This document shows positions 21,564 through 33,683 of a stretch of DNA of 64,000 bases, piece after piece. The position numbers and the translations under genes were made by a program. The stretch comes from Auriscalpium vulgare (taxonomy: Eukaryota; Basidiomycota; Agaricomycetes; Russulales; Auriscalpiaceae). The notes beneath the pieces were generated by a model. That model had not been told where the DNA came from. It ran no database searches and saw nothing but the letters and a program-made list of their open reading frames with translations. Position 1 is the first letter of the stretch. The number at the start of each line of letters is the position of its first letter. The stretch is from positions 1,426,001 to 1,490,000 of the forward strand of contig JAHBBC010000015.1 in assembly GCA_019915015.1 (NCBI GenBank), written 5' to 3'.

Positions 21564-24413
21564 ATGTTGGAACCCAACGTCATTCGCCTACCCACGCCGT
21601 TCCTGCCGTCCGTCTCAGCACCGGCATCCTACGATGCGCACCGAGGAGCACGCACACCGATCATCATCGACAACGGCTCGACCACGCTCAGGTTCGGCTT
21701 CGCTACCTCCGGCAGCCCGCGCACGGCACCGAATATCGTATCCAAGTTCAAGGAGCGCAAGCAGGGCCGGCAGCTGCTGCTTTTTGGAGATGCCGTCGAT
21801 GCGGAGAACGGCGCGCGGAGCCAGGCGAAGACGCCATGGGAGGGGGATGTCCTGCTCAACTTCGACGCGATGGTGAGTTGCAATCTTCGCCTGGCAGGCA
21901 TGCACCTGTCTCACAGCGTCCAATGGAGAACAGGAACATGCCTTGGATTATTCGTTCATTCACCTCGGTATCGACACAGAGACACTCGAGCACCCTGTCC
22001 TCATGACCGAGCGACTGGCGTCGCCGTTGCACTCTCGAGCGCGTATGTGGTGACTGTCCCACCCATGCACCTCTAACAGTATCCCCGTCTAGTAACTTCC
22101 GAACTTCTGTTTGAACTCTACTCCGCGCCCTCCTTGACCTACGCTGTGGACGCGCCCATGTCATTCTACCAGAATAACGGAGCGCGCCGTGCAGACGGAC
22201 TTATCGTTTCTTTCAATACCGCATCGACGTCCGTTATCCCCATGCTGGACGGGAAAGGCCTCATGGGCCAAGCGAAGCGGTAGGTCATGCATCGCTGTCC
22301 ACGGTGAAGGCGTGTCTGACGCGCCCAGGATCCCGTGGGGCTCGCAGCAGTCGTCCGAATATCTCCTCAAACTGATTCAGCTCAAATACCCTACGTTTAC
22401 CACGCGTGTGACTACCGCACATACCGCCGTAAATTCCGATCTACACTTGAAGCGAGTTGCTACTCAAAACCAGTTTTCAGTGGATGCTCCAAACGTTCTG
22501 TGAAGTTTCGCCAGACTACTTGGCTCTTCTGCGCCGCCTCCGTGACCCAACACAGCTGCGCGCCGTTGAGCGCGTGATTCAATTCCCCTTCAATCTGCCG
22601 ACGGTTGAGGAACGCACAGAAGAGGAGCTCTCACGCATAGCCGAGCGCCGGCGTGAGCAAGGTAAGAAGCTGCAAGAACTGGCGGCAAAAGCGAGATCGG
22701 AAAAGGTATGATTCCTATTCAAGTCCACTGCGGTCACTCATGAACCGCTGGTAGCTACTTCAAAAGGAGAATCTTCTTCATCACCTCACCATTGTCAAAG
22801 AAAAGAAAGCCGAAGTTGGGAAGCGCGAGTGGCAGGTATGCGCGAGCCCTTGACTTTTGATAAAGTCCTCACTTTCCATACAGAACACCCTGGAAGCGGA
22901 AGGCTTTGATGACGATGCCGCGCTTGAACAGACCATTAAGAAGCTGGACGGTGACCTTAAGCGTGTGCGCAAGAAGGAAGTGGAAGGTGATGAAGAGATT
23001 GTGGTGTGTCCTTTTCTGCCTTACATTCGATGCCGTCTGCTGATCCTAGTCTCAGGAAGAACCATCATTCCCACTGGTAGACACCCCGGATGCCGAGGTA
23101 TAGTCTACGATGACTTTTTTGTCTGTGCGCCGGCTCACGACTCATATAGCTCGACGAAGAGGGTCTGAAAGAGAAGCGGAAGCAGAAACTCATGAAAGCC
23201 GGATTCGATGCACGAGCCCGCGCTCGCCGGGAAAAGGAGAAGGAACGCGAGGAGCGCGAGGCCGACGAGAAGAAAGAAGGAGATGAGCGCGAGCGGGACC
23301 TCACTGCATGGGCACAGAAGCTGCGGCGCGAGCAGGAGGTAGGGCCTACTTCTGTTTTACCCGGACCGTGCCTTAATAGCCTGTGCGTAGTCGATCATGA
23401 ACCGCATCAAGGAGCGGAACAGGCGAAAAATTGCGCTGATGGACCGGAAGAGCGCGGCGTCGCAAGCACGCATGAAGAACATCGCGAGCCTCGCGGCGGA
23501 CGATCGTATGCCCAAAAAGCGACGAAAGAACAACGGAGGTGCGGATTATCGGTGCTTTATCCAACTTCGTGCCCCTACTTAAGACGTGCTTGAAGAGGAC
23601 ACCTTCGGTGCAGACGATGCGGACTGGGCGATCTATCGCAAAATCGTGAGTCCAACTCCTGCCGATGTTCCATGCCGGCTGAATAACATGGAGGAATTCT
23701 AGAACACAGCAGCGGTATCCTCAGACGAGGAAGACGACCTCGTGCAGCTGCAAGCTATTGAGAACAAGCTGCTGAGCCATGATCCGACGTTCAACGCGGA
23801 GCAAACTCACGCCGCGTTGACGTCGCAGCGATCCGCGCTGATCTCCTCATATCGCCCACAGTACGAAGATGGCGATGTCGAAGGTATGCTGCGCTCATGA
23901 CGCATCTGCACGCTTAGATGATTGATAATCTGTAGGCCTTGCCCGTGTCCATCTCAGCACCGAGCGATGGCGCGTCAGCGAAGCGTGGTTCTCGCCAACC
24001 ATGGCCGGTGTCGACTCCGCGGGTTTGGGCGAAGTCATCCAGAACGTCCTGAGCACATTCAATATGGCTGACCGAGGGCGACTTGTCAATGTACGTCTGC
24101 TCACCGACGTTGGATATAGCCTTCTGCTCATACGGTGATACAGCAAATATTTCTCACCGGTGCGCCATCGCAACTGCCTGGCCTCAGCGAGCGCGTGCAC
24201 AACGCCGTGCGCCCAATTCTGCCACCCGAGATGCCGCTGAAGATCGTGCGCGCAGCGAATCCATCGATCGATGCGTGGCGGGGCATGGCAGCCTTCGCAC
24301 AAACGCCGGAATTCAGCAGGGCAGGCGTAACGCGGGCCGAGTACGATGAGTGGGGTGGGGAGCGGGTACGACGGTGGTGGGGCGGGAACTGGAACGCGAG
24401 CGTCGCAGATTGA
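21564..24413 (+). CDS. ARP5: Actin-related protein Arp5 (INO80 complex)
   Basis: Fourteen exons give 725 residues in one consistent frame: 21564-21872, 21934-22042, 22093-22279, 22329-22428, 22481-22705, 22755-22835, 22884-23003, 23056-23097, 23150-23338, 23391-23538, 23584-23645, 23703-23883, 23936-24090, 24144-24413. The actin phosphate-binding loop is at the N-terminus (IIIDNGSTTLRFGFA). Arp5-type blocks are HPVLMTERLASPLHSRALTS, IPWGSQQSSEYLLKLIQLKY and the C-terminal QIFLTGAPSQLPGLSERV. A long charged coiled-coil insertion (about residues 250-480, rich in Glu/Lys/Arg) splits the actin fold, as in Arp5 of yeast, and binds Ies6/INO80 in that system. It is expected in the nucleus in the INO80 nucleosome remodeller. 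Length is close to yeast Arp5 (755). Confidence 0.95.
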
Positions 24414-24946
24414 CCTGCCTTTCGATTAGCGTTCCATTTTCGCGACGCCATATTATGCGAATATTCGACCTGGTCACCATGGTCTGTACGAATATTTTAT
24501 GTGCTCACACTCGCGTCCCTGAGACCTGGCGTAGCCGGCAATCGTCGTTCATTATCAATACAAATCAAGTCGCAAGGTTCACTCACTCAGCGGCCCGTAC
24601 GTGCAACCTACATGGGCTAAGGGCCCAGTTGCAATTGGTGGTTACATTGCTCGGTGAGCCGGTGAAGCCTCGAGAGATCTATGTGTTCTTCCTCGGCTTG
24701 ATTTGCGTCAGATGGGTAGAGCCAGACAGGAACTGAATGTGTAGAATTGCCGGGGATTATGATCTGGAAAGGAAAAGCTTCGGAGGGTGGTGACGAACTT
24801 GAAGCATACGATTACGTAATTGACACGTACTTTGGTGTAGCGGCAGTAGTACTTACAGTTGTACACACTCTGAAACTCTCTACCTCGACTTTCTGGGGCC
24901 CAGAAGAGCTGCCGTTGTCTCCTACGCTCCATAGAAGAGAGCGACG
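24414..24946. other. Intergenic
   Basis: The 3' flank of ARP5 and promoter of the glucosidase gene. It is AT-richer than the flanking genes. Only short frames without motifs occur. Confidence 0.5.
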
Positions 24947-27900
24947 ATGAAGGTGCTTGGGACTTCTGCCCTCACCAGCACACTTGTTCTTCTCTCAATC
25001 CTTCCACAAACTCTCGCCGTGAAGGCCGGCGACTTCAGGACATGTTCTCAGTCCGGCTTCTGTCGACGTGGACGCGCTCTCGCCTCGCGGGCTAAAGAGG
25101 GCATTGCCTCGTGGCGCTCCCCCTACTCCGTGGACCCGTCGACTCTCTCCCTGTCTCCCGAACAGTCTTCATTCGCCGCTGCAGTCACGTCATCTCTATA
25201 CCCGGACGTCAAATTCAGCCTTGAAGTCCGCCTACACGAGGATGGAGTTGCCAGGGTGCGCATGGATGAGGTTGATGGGTTGAAGAAGCGATACGATGAG
25301 GCGGCCCGCTGGGCACTCGTGGCAGAACCGCAGGTGAGCCAGGACATCAAGTGGACGATCGGCAAGACGGACGCGCGCGTGGCGTATGGAAAAGGCTTCG
25401 AACTCCTGGTGGAGTTTGCACCCCTGCGTGTCGTTCTGCGGAAGGGTGGCAAGGAGCAGGTGGTCGTGAACGGGCGCGGGCTGCTGCACATGGAGCACTT
25501 CAGACAGAAGGCGGAGGAGCCGACCCCCGTTGAGTCGTCCGAGGAGGGTTCAGACGAACAGACGGTCCTCAAGGTGGAGAACGTGCGCGCTTGGTTCGAA
25601 GGCGAATCGGAGGACGCGTATTGGGAGGAGTCATTTAGCGGATGGACGGACTCGAAGCCCAAGGGTACAATCATTCTCCTTGCCTGTGATATGTGCCTCA
25701 CACTTGAGCCACAGGTCCCGAGTCACTCTCTTTGGATATCGACTTTCCGAATCATGCACACGTCTATGGCATCCCTCAGCACGCCACCTCTCTCTCTCTG
25801 CCCACGACGACAGGCGAGGATCCGTTCTTCAACGACCCATACCGCCTGTATAACGCCGATGTCTTCGAATACGTCGCGTCCGCCACGACATCGTTGTACG
25901 GCTCGATCCCGCTCATGCATGCGCACTCCGCCGATTCGACTGTCGGTGTCTTCCACGTCGTCGGCTCCGAGACATGGATCGACGTCGCACACCCGTCAGC
26001 CAAGTCCACCGAGACACAATGGATCTCCGAATCTGGCATCCTGGACCTGTTCATTCTTCCCGGGCCAACTCCGGCGGATGTGTTCGCCCAGTACGCCCGT
26101 CTAACAGGTACCGCACCGCTGCCAGCGCATTGGGCGCTTGGCTATCACCAGTGCCGATGGAATTATGTTTCGACTGACGACGTCAGAGGCGTGCAGAAGA
26201 GATTCGACGAGGAGGACATGCCTGTCGACGTGTTCTGGCTGGATATTGAATATTCAGAGGGTCACAAGTACTTTATGTGGGACAAAAAGAGCTTCCCTGA
26301 CCCTGTCGACATGATGAACGATGTTGCAGCAGTTGGCCGCAAGGTCATACTCCGTTTCTTCTCCTCATCTCGTTTCCGATCGCTGATGCTTCTTATATAC
26401 TCCCAGATGGTTGTCATCGTCGATCCGCACATTAAACGCAGCGATGACTATCCTGTATACAAGCTGGCGCAAGAGCTCGACGTTCTAGTGAAGCAGAAGG
26501 GCGGAGAGACCGACTACGATGGGTGGTGCTGGCCCGGCAGCAGTGTTTGGGTCGACTTCTTCAATCCGAAGAGTTGGGCGTTCTGGAGCTCCCTGTTCAA
26601 CCCGAAGCAGGGATCGCAGTGGTCCTGGACTGATAGCACTGAAGATGTATACATCTGGAACGACATGAATGAGGTTCGAACCTGGTCACTCACAGACTGT
26701 GCGCATGGCTGATTCCGTTTGCCGAGCAGCCTTCCGTGTTCAATGGACCGGAAATCACAATGCCCAAGGACAACGTGCACTACGGCGGCTGGGAGCACCG
26801 TGACATTCATAACATCAACGGCATGATCCTGGTCCGTCACTACATATGCCCAAGTCCCGCCATAGACTGATCGTCACGCTTTAGCCCAACGTCACCGCCC
26901 GCGGCCTCGTCGAGCGCGGCGAGATCGCCAAGCGTCCCTTTGTGCTGACACGCTCTTTCTTCGCTGGTTCGCAGCGCTACGGCGCAATGTGGACGGGCGA
27001 CAACTTGGGCACCTGGGAGCACATGGCCGTGGGTCTCAAGATGACGCTCGCCAACAGCATCGCTGGGATGCCCTTCACCGGCTGTGGGTTTCCACTTTTC
27101 ATCGTTTTTTGCTCATGAGACTGACTCGCTGATGATGAGTATAGCTGACGTCGGCGGCTTCTTCGGGAACCCTGAGCCTGAAATGCTGGTGCGCTGGTAC
27201 CACGTGGGAGCGTTTGCGCCCTTCTTCCGCGCGCATGCTCATCTCGACACGAAACGCCGCGAGCCGTACCTCCTCGACGAGCCTTACAAGGGCATCGTGC
27301 GCGACATCTTGCGTCTACGCTACTCGATGCTTCCTATCTGGTACACTGCGTTCCGCGAAACAAGTGTTACGGGCCTACCCATCATTAGGTGCGTCCATGT
27401 GTCTGCCAGCGTTAGACAAGAGCTGACGCTTAGAGAAGGCCGCATTACGTTGTATTCCCTAACGACCCGAATGGGTTTGCACTTGATGATCAGTACTTCA
27501 TTGGCAGCTCGGGACTTCTGGTGAAGCCCGTCACTCGTCCAGATGTCACAGAGGAGACCGTGTATCTTGCTGAGAACCAGGTAAGTAACTCCTCGCAGGG
27601 TACGGGGCTCGCGCTGAAGTCGCTCAGGTTTACTACGACTACTTCACCCACCAAGCCTACCGTGGCGCTGCCAAAGGCAAGAACATCGTTGTCCCCGCCG
27701 CCCTTCACCAAATTCCGCTGCTCATCCGCGGTGGCTCCATCCTACCCACCCGCGAGCGCCCACGGCGCGCCTCATCTCTCATGAAGAACGATCCGTTCAC
27801 CCTCCGCGTCGCTCTCGACAACAAGTCTCTCGCGCGTGGCGAGCTCTACCTGGACGACGGTGTCACGTTCTCCCATAAAGACGGACAAATCGTGTGGCGC

Positions 27901-28248
27901 GAGTTTGTTGCCGAGAAGGAGAAGAAGGGCAAGACGGTACGCCTCAGCAGCCGCGACCTGGCCGGGGTGAACACGGCCACTGCCGTGGAGAGCGTGGCGT
28001 TGGCGACGTACGATCCGCAAAACAGCTTTGCGCGCAGCATCGGGGGAGTGCGCGTGGAGAAGATCGTCGTCGTCGGTTTGAGCAGCAAGCCGTCAAGCGT
28101 CGCGGTTGAGGGCGGTTCGCAGCTGCAGTGGGAGTACGTGGCTGGCGTGGCCGCCGGAGAGAAGAAGGAGGGCGTAGCAAGCGTGCTGACGATCAAGGAC
28201 CCGCGCGTAGATGTGGCGAGCGACTGGGCTATTGTTATCAAAGCATAG
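24947..28248 (+). CDS. Glucosidase II alpha subunit (GH31)
   Basis: Eight exons (24947-25664, 25715-26343, 26407-26673, 26730-26831, 26885-27083, 27145-27388, 27439-27580, 27628-28248) encode 973 residues. A signal peptide covers about residues 1-24 ([14 protein letters not shown]). GH31 landmarks are [17 protein letters not shown], the nucleophile block WNDMNE (D535), the acid/base block MWTGDN (D611) and [17 protein letters not shown]. The enzyme removes the two inner alpha-1,3-linked glucoses from N-glycans in the ER lumen and controls the calnexin cycle; it works with a beta subunit that carries the retention signal, and this chain has none. Exon 7 begins after AGAGAAG; the nearer TTAG would break the frame. 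The Erd2 receptor at 54289 belongs to the same retention system but is not linked in regulation. Confidence 0.95.
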
Positions 28249-28613
28249 TGCGTGATAATCGAGTTCTCGCTTTGTCCATGCGCCGCATCTGGCTCGGCTC
28301 CTTAAGCAGCGGGCGCGTTGGGCTTCGCGCGTCGTGTCGATACGACGAGGCAAACGCATGGCAGCGCTGCGTCTAACTATGATAGTGGCCGGTCCGCAAT
28401 GCTGTGCCTTACAATTAGCAAAGCAACCAACGGCCACACTCGTCCACCCATCGCGCATGCACAATGGTCGCCAAGAGGTCAGTCACAGGCGAGTGTGGCC
28501 GGTCTGGCTGGTTTATAAAATTGCGCGCTGGCTCTGCTGAGGGGCAGTTTATCCTGTCATCTCCCTCCCTCTCGTTTTCTTCTCACTTTATCATATTATC
28601 ACCCTCCGGCGCT
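28249..28613. other. Intergenic promoter region
   Basis: The stretch lies between the glucosidase II stop and the ATG at 28614. It contains a TATA element at 28513 and pyrimidine-rich leader sequence (CTCCCTCCCTCTCG) just before the start. Confidence 0.5.
28513..28520 (+). promoter_or_regulatory. TATA box
   Basis: TTATAAAA lies 101 bases upstream of the ATG at 28614, followed by a CT-rich tract typical of basidiomycete start regions. Confidence 0.5.
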
Positions 28614-29259
28614 ATGGAGCAGGTCCTGCCTATCATCATCGTCACTCCTCCTTTACCATCGAAAGATGATCTTCCGGAGATGATGAAGCTGGCCTTGGAC
28701 GCGGTGAGGAAGTTCTTTGCATCCTCTGCGTCAACACCTCGGACTAAATTTATGCTACCAGATTTTGAACAGATCCTCCACTGCTCCTGCTGTCGAGCAC
28801 GTTGCCGGCGACGTGTCATACGCCTCCGAGGCCTGGGTCGTTCAACACCGCTACCCTGTACCCTCCAATAATCCCCTCCCCACGGCCACATCCCTCCTCT
28901 CGCCCGTTCACACCGCGCTCCCAGACGCTGAGCTCGAGCGGCGCCTGGCAGCACGATCAACCGCGCTCGCAGAGCTGGAGGCCGAGCAAGCGTCGTCGCG
29001 TGCGCTAGTGTTACGCCGCCCACGCACAGTGCAGCGTTCGGGGTCGCGCCGCCACGCGCGCGTGTTTGACGCGGATGGCGTGCCGCTGCCGACCGCGGCA
29101 AGCCAGATGCCGTTTACCACGAGTGTCCCCGCGGCGGTGGGGATGGCGGGCATCCATGGATGCGGCCGAAAGACATCGACGTCGACCTGGCGCGGCGGCC
29201 TGGGCACGTTTGGTTTGAAGCTCGGCCATGTTGCGCGCGCGCTTGGGATGCGCAAATAG
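28614..29259 (+). CDS. Small basic protein of unknown function
   Basis: Two exons (28614-28703, 28762-29259; donor GTGAGG, acceptor ACCAG) encode 195 residues beginning MEQVLPIIIVTPPLPSKDD. A probable coiled coil lies around LPDAELERRLAARSTALAELEAEQ. A basic stretch follows (LRRPRTVQRSGSRRHARVF), and the C-terminus is Gly/Thr-rich (TWRGGLGTFGLKLGHVARAL). There is no signal peptide or Cys pattern. The family is unrecognised. The TATA element and CT-rich leader suggest strong expression. Confidence 0.65.
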
Positions 29260-29546
29260 GAAGAAAAACCCCCCGTAGCTTTAGGTAGCTGACGGGTCCC
29301 CTGGGTTATCTTGAATAATATCGACAGTAGTAGCGCTGCAATCGAGTAGTAGTGTATCTTCAAAACTGCAATGTTAGTTAGTGTATTCGTTTACGTAATA
29401 TCACATGACGGGGGCTGTCCGCCGAGGGACCGACTCGCCTTCGGTACTTACTTTCCCCAAAGCTCGTACACACTCAGCCTCGTGAAGGAGCAACATCTCC
29501 AGGGCCGACCTCTGCGGTTGGAATCTCCTAAGCGTTATCCCCAGTC

Positions 29547-31106
29547 ATGGCGATGTCACCAACGACCAAGAAGGCCATCCTCGATGGTACGTGACACGGA
29601 CGCGTCTTCATTCCTCTCTCACCGTCTGTCTCGTCAGTCGCCATCTTCGTGGCCTCGCAGGTGCGTTTCATAGGTCATTGACTTATGTGTGCGGCTGACC
29701 CAGGACACGTCCAGGCTGCTATGTGGTACACTCTACATGTATGCGAACCTACCTCCGGACCCCGCGCTACAGATGACGGAGCCCTTTGCAGTGGGTTATG
29801 CACTCCTATGGTCCCGAGAAGGAGAAGGAGGTTAAGGCAAAACCGATGGAGGCGCTAAAGAAACTGGGTCATGGAAATCTCAAGCTGGACGAGTACGAGA
29901 GTATGTCTGCACGACAGCGTATGTCTCGTCCAGCCTGACCTCTTTCCAGAAACAATAGCCTCGGAGGTCATACATCCCGACGACATAAATGTCTGCTTCT
30001 CGGGTTTGTTTCTCCGAAATCTGTTCTCCCAGGTTCCTCATCCCTCTTCTCGCAGACATCGGGGGGTTGGAAGACATCATCTCATCGCTCCAGGAATCCG
30101 TAATATTTCCTCTACTCTATCCCTCTCTCTTCAGCACATCGTCAGCCCTTTTGACGGCACCGAAAGGCGTCCTCCTCTACGGCCCTCCGGGATGCGGCAA
30201 GACCATGCTCGCGAAGGCGCTTGCGAAGGAGTCCGGAGCCACGTTTATCAACATCGCTGCCTCCGTGCTCACTAACAAATGGTTCGGCGAGTCAAACAAG
30301 CTCGTAGCCGGACTCTTTAGCTTGGCACGGAAGACGCAGCCCAGTATCATCTTCATCGACGAGATCGATTCCTTTCTGCGCGAGCGGAGCAAGGGAGATC
30401 ATGAAGTCACCGCTATGATGAAGGCAGAGTTCATGACGTGCGTCGTCAATGTCTCAATATGTGTCTAGACTGATGTCAATTCCAATTGTCCGTATGGTGC
30501 TTGTCAGCCTATGGGATGGCCTTCTGTCTGGAGACGACCGCATACTAGTTCTAGGCGCGACTAACAGGATCAATGATATCGATGCAGCCTTCCTCCGGAG
30601 AATGCCCAAGCGATTCCCCTTGTCGCTTCCTGATGCTGCTCAACGAGAGAAGATCCTCACATTGGTGTGTAGTCCCTCTTTGCACTGACTTGTCCGGCCC
30701 GTCGACAATTCTCACAGCCTATAAATGCCTTCTGAATCCTGTGCTCACTTCTGTTTATGCAGATGCTGAAAGACATTCTTCTGGAAGACAATTTCCCGAC
30801 ACGCATACTCGCGGAACGCGCGGATAATCTGACAGGATCCGATCTGAAGGAGATGTGCAGGAGTGCCGCAATGGCCCCCGTGCGCGAGTTCGTACGCCAA
30901 TCAGGTGGAGACCCCACCGTACTAGCACAAGGCGAGGAGAACGTGAGCTTTGGAATTCGACTGTTTAATGACTTGCCCAAACTAATGCGTTGTGTGCACA
31001 GGGATTCGAGCTTCGTCCTCTGACGCTCGCAGACTTTTTACGACCCGACGGGACGAATACACCTATGGTCCCACGATACGAAGGTTCTGACTATACCCTA
31101 GATTGA
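29547..31106 (+). CDS. MSP1: Msp1/ATAD1-type AAA ATPase
   Basis: Nine exons (29547-29586, 29638-29660, 29715-29738, 29792-29900, 29950-30003, 30056-30437, 30508-30664, 30763-30942, 31002-31106) encode 357 residues, matching the usual length of about 360. A single hydrophobic segment lies near residues 10-28 ([12 protein letters not shown], then AAMWYTL). The Msp1 linker [12 protein letters not shown] and SEVIHPDDI follow. Walker A is GPPGCGKT (126-133), Walker B is IIFIDEID (D185, E186), and [15 protein letters not shown] carries the sensor and arginine finger. Msp1 extracts mislocalised tail-anchored proteins from the mitochondrial outer membrane and peroxisomes. Three tiny N-terminal exons (23 and 24 bases for two of them) encode the membrane anchor. 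Confidence 0.93.
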
Positions 31107-31733
31107 GGCATTCTTGAGCTCCTAGACCGCATCTTATGTTTAGATAATTGTACCCATAGTCGGCGATATGTCGAACACCGCGTGCTCGGTGATTTTCGGT
31201 GCTCAGGCCTGCTAGTCTCCAGTCCAACCGGCTTGCATATATGCGCTTGCCTTTCTCACCGCAGCTGCGGCGCAACTACAATGGCAGCGGAGAAGCGTTC
31301 ACCTCGAGGAGCTAAGATGTTGATTGAAGATACAAATGCGATGGTCGTCTTTCGTAAATGGAGTCTGCAAGAGCCACATATGATTACGTTTCAACACAGG
31401 GCTAAAGTCGACTTCGACTAGAACAGCCTTCAAACCGCCACACGGGCGGTGGCCTGGAAGAAAATTCATGATAATACAAATGTAACGCCACACCGCGGCC
31501 TATCTCCCTTCGCTGTCATGATGCAAACATGATGAATTACCTTCTGGACGAAATACCTGCAAAGAATGGTGAATCCTCTGCGACTCTGAATCCACATACT
31601 CCCGAGCTGGTCCCCACGGGATCCTTATCATTAACGGGCGTCACCGCCGCGACACGACTGACTCTCTCGGCGACGTCATCCAAGACTTCGCGGATGTCAA
31701 AGTCCTCGACCTACCAAGCACACGCATAAACGT
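31107..31733. other. Intergenic, convergent 3' ends
   Basis: The Msp1 and MYND genes converge here. A plus-strand frame of 66-79 codons (31182-31421, 31529-31729) has no motif. No gene is supported. Confidence 0.5.
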
Positions 31734-33683
31734 CTATCTCACACAAGTGAATGACTGATAGCGACGAACCTGAGAACCCGATATCTCACCCCCTACCTCG
31801 CCCTCAGACCACAGAGACGCGATTCTGAGATTTGAGAACTCCACCTGCTCCCCGAGCCGAATTTTATACCAGATCATTGTAGACGCACAATCCGCATGGC
31901 TCGCGCAATGCGTCGCCCGCTCGCCTTCGTCATTGAACCGGTCCACAAGCGAGAACTGCGGTTCCGCCGACTTTGTGTAGTCGAGAGATAAGATGAGACT
32001 ACATAATAAGGTGTTGGGGTATTGCTGCGCAGCGAGGGCACGCAGCTTGGGGACGAGCCGTCTCGCATCGAGCGCGACTACTGCCTTCTGGAAGCTCGCG
32101 TCGCTATGGCTGAGAGCAGTAGCAAGGTAGTCTGACAATGTATCATTCAGAAAACAGGCACGACCTGACCAGGGGACGGCACTTACGGCGTGAATCCTCT
32201 GCGCATCTCGATTTGTGATACACTTCCCATGCCACCTTCTGGCACTGCACAGAGCAGTAGGTGTTCCCATGACACCCTGAGCACCGCTTGAAATCTGTCT
32301 TCCTTCCGGTAACCAGACACTGGCGAACATAGTGAACAAAATTATATGATGTGATAGTACAGTACATACAGTATCGCATGTTGCTCTTGATCGTGACGCA
32401 TAGCTCTCCAGCGTATGTTTGACACGCTCGCGAGACCTAGCGAGCTCAACCAAGCTGTTCCACGAGCGCTGCACCTTTGAGTCTGCAAAATGGGCCTCAC
32501 GACCTGCGGATCGGAGCGCTCGCAGGGATTTGCAGACAGCCTCCGTGACCGACCGAAATATGATGTAGCGCGGAAGGATGTTCTCGATGATGGCGTTGAC
32601 AAGGGCCGGCACCTGGCCAGGAAGAGTCTTGAAATGCGGGCCAGCGTCGAGGATGGCCCCAAGAAGGCCCGAACGCACGCTTTGCCGGACAAAGTCGATG
32701 CCGGCGCCTGCCTCGAGGAAGCTGACGACCATCGAAAACCCAATGTGAGGCACGCCATCGTATCTGGGATTGCGTTCTACGTGCAGATCCCACATTCGCA
32801 CAAGTGCCTTTGTTACTGCGCGTATGATCCCAGCGTTAGAAAGCGCCAGCCGCACGGGGGTTCCCACCTTCCCACCCAGCACGGCCACAAGTTGCAGGTT
32901 TGCGATCATGCCGAAAAGAGGAGACGCATAAAGGGAGGACGCATGCGTCCTGGTCGCCTGGCGCAAGCAGCAGACGAGCCTGTCGGCAACATGGCTTGTC
33001 TTTCCGGCAACGAGGACATTGAAATCGTCGGTGGAGGACAGAGGCAGCCAGTTGAGTACACCTGCGAGGTTCCATGAACGCATTGATGATAATGACGTGA
33101 GCTCGCCGTTCATCCACAACGACGTCGTGAACTCAAGGATACCCGGGGTCTTGCAGAATAGGTCCTGCATCTCCTCTGGCACGTTGGAATGAAAAATGGT
33201 CATCGTGAATATGTCGATCATCGGATGTTGAGGGTTCTCGGCGCAATACAACCCGTAGAAATAGACCATCCATCTGAAGACGCCGTTCCATGCAGCGACC
33301 ATGGGTTTGAAGAGCGCCACGTTGGGACCATAAGGCAGCGCCTCAAGCACCTGGCTCGCGCCCATCAAGCAGTAGCACGCGCGGTGGATGGCGTCCCACG
33401 CGCTCTCATCATTCGCCGCCTCTTGGCGCGGATCGGGCGGATCGGAATGTTGGAGGAATGAGCAGTAAGTGGAAAGAGACTTGACGCGCTGGCGATTCGG
33501 TGTGGTGGCAAGGACATGTAGGGCAAGAAGCGAGCCTCGTCCGGCTAGTTTGGTGATCTGTAAAATGTCATGATGATGTGACGCAGCGGAAGTCGGGGAC
33601 CTCACCTGAGAGACAGGTTTGCTAAGCATTGCCTGTTTTTCTTGCTCAGAAAACACCTTGGGGGTCCAAGAAGGCAAAGCCAT
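31734..33683 (-). CDS. MYND zinc-finger protein
   Basis: Four exons (33683-33606, 33557-32370, 32319-32187, 32131-31734) encode 598 residues. About 400 helical residues of armadillo-like character precede the finger. The MYND finger is complete: C-x2-C split by the 50-base intron (CDT|C), then CSGC, YCSVQC and HKSRC, giving the full set of seven Cys and one His. A C-terminal region of about 170 residues follows (DYLATALSHSD equivalent, ALDARRLVPKLRALAAQQYP). No SET domain is present, so it is not a Smyd methyltransferase. MYND-only proteins of this type are numerous in agaricomycetes and presumably mediate protein interaction through the finger. Target unknown. Confidence 0.88.
   Translation of the reverse strand: MALPSWTPKVFSEQEKQAMLSKPVSQVRSPTSAASHHHDILQITKLAGRGSLLALHVLATTPNRQRVKSLSTYCSFLQHSDPPDPRQEAANDESAWDAIHRACYCLMGASQVLEALPYGPNVALFKPMVAAWNGVFRWMVYFYGLYCAENPQHPMIDIFTMTIFHSNVPEEMQDLFCKTPGILEFTTSLWMNGELTSLSSMRSWNLAGVLNWLPLSSTDDFNVLVAGKTSHVADRLVCCLRQATRTHASSLYASPLFGMIANLQLVAVLGGKVGTPVRLALSNAGIIRAVTKALVRMWDLHVERNPRYDGVPHIGFSMVVSFLEAGAGIDFVRQSVRSGLLGAILDAGPHFKTLPGQVPALVNAIIENILPRYIIFRSVTEAVCKSLRALRSAGREAHFADSKVQRSWNSLVELARSRERVKHTLESYASRSRATCDTVCTVLSHHIILFTMFASVWLPEGRQISSGAQGVMGTPTALCSARRWHGKCITNRDAQRIHAVSAVPWSGRACFLNDTLSDYLATALSHSDASFQKAVVALDARRLVPKLRALAAQQYPNTLLCSLILSLDYTKSAEPQFSLVDRFNDEGERATHCASHADCASTMIWYKIRLGEQVEFSNLRIASLWSEGEVGGEISGSQVRRYQSFTCVR

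Noticed and set aside
26668..26690. tRNA B-box-like GGTTCGAACC
   Set aside because: It is the donor side of a glucosidase II intron; no cloverleaf can be drawn.
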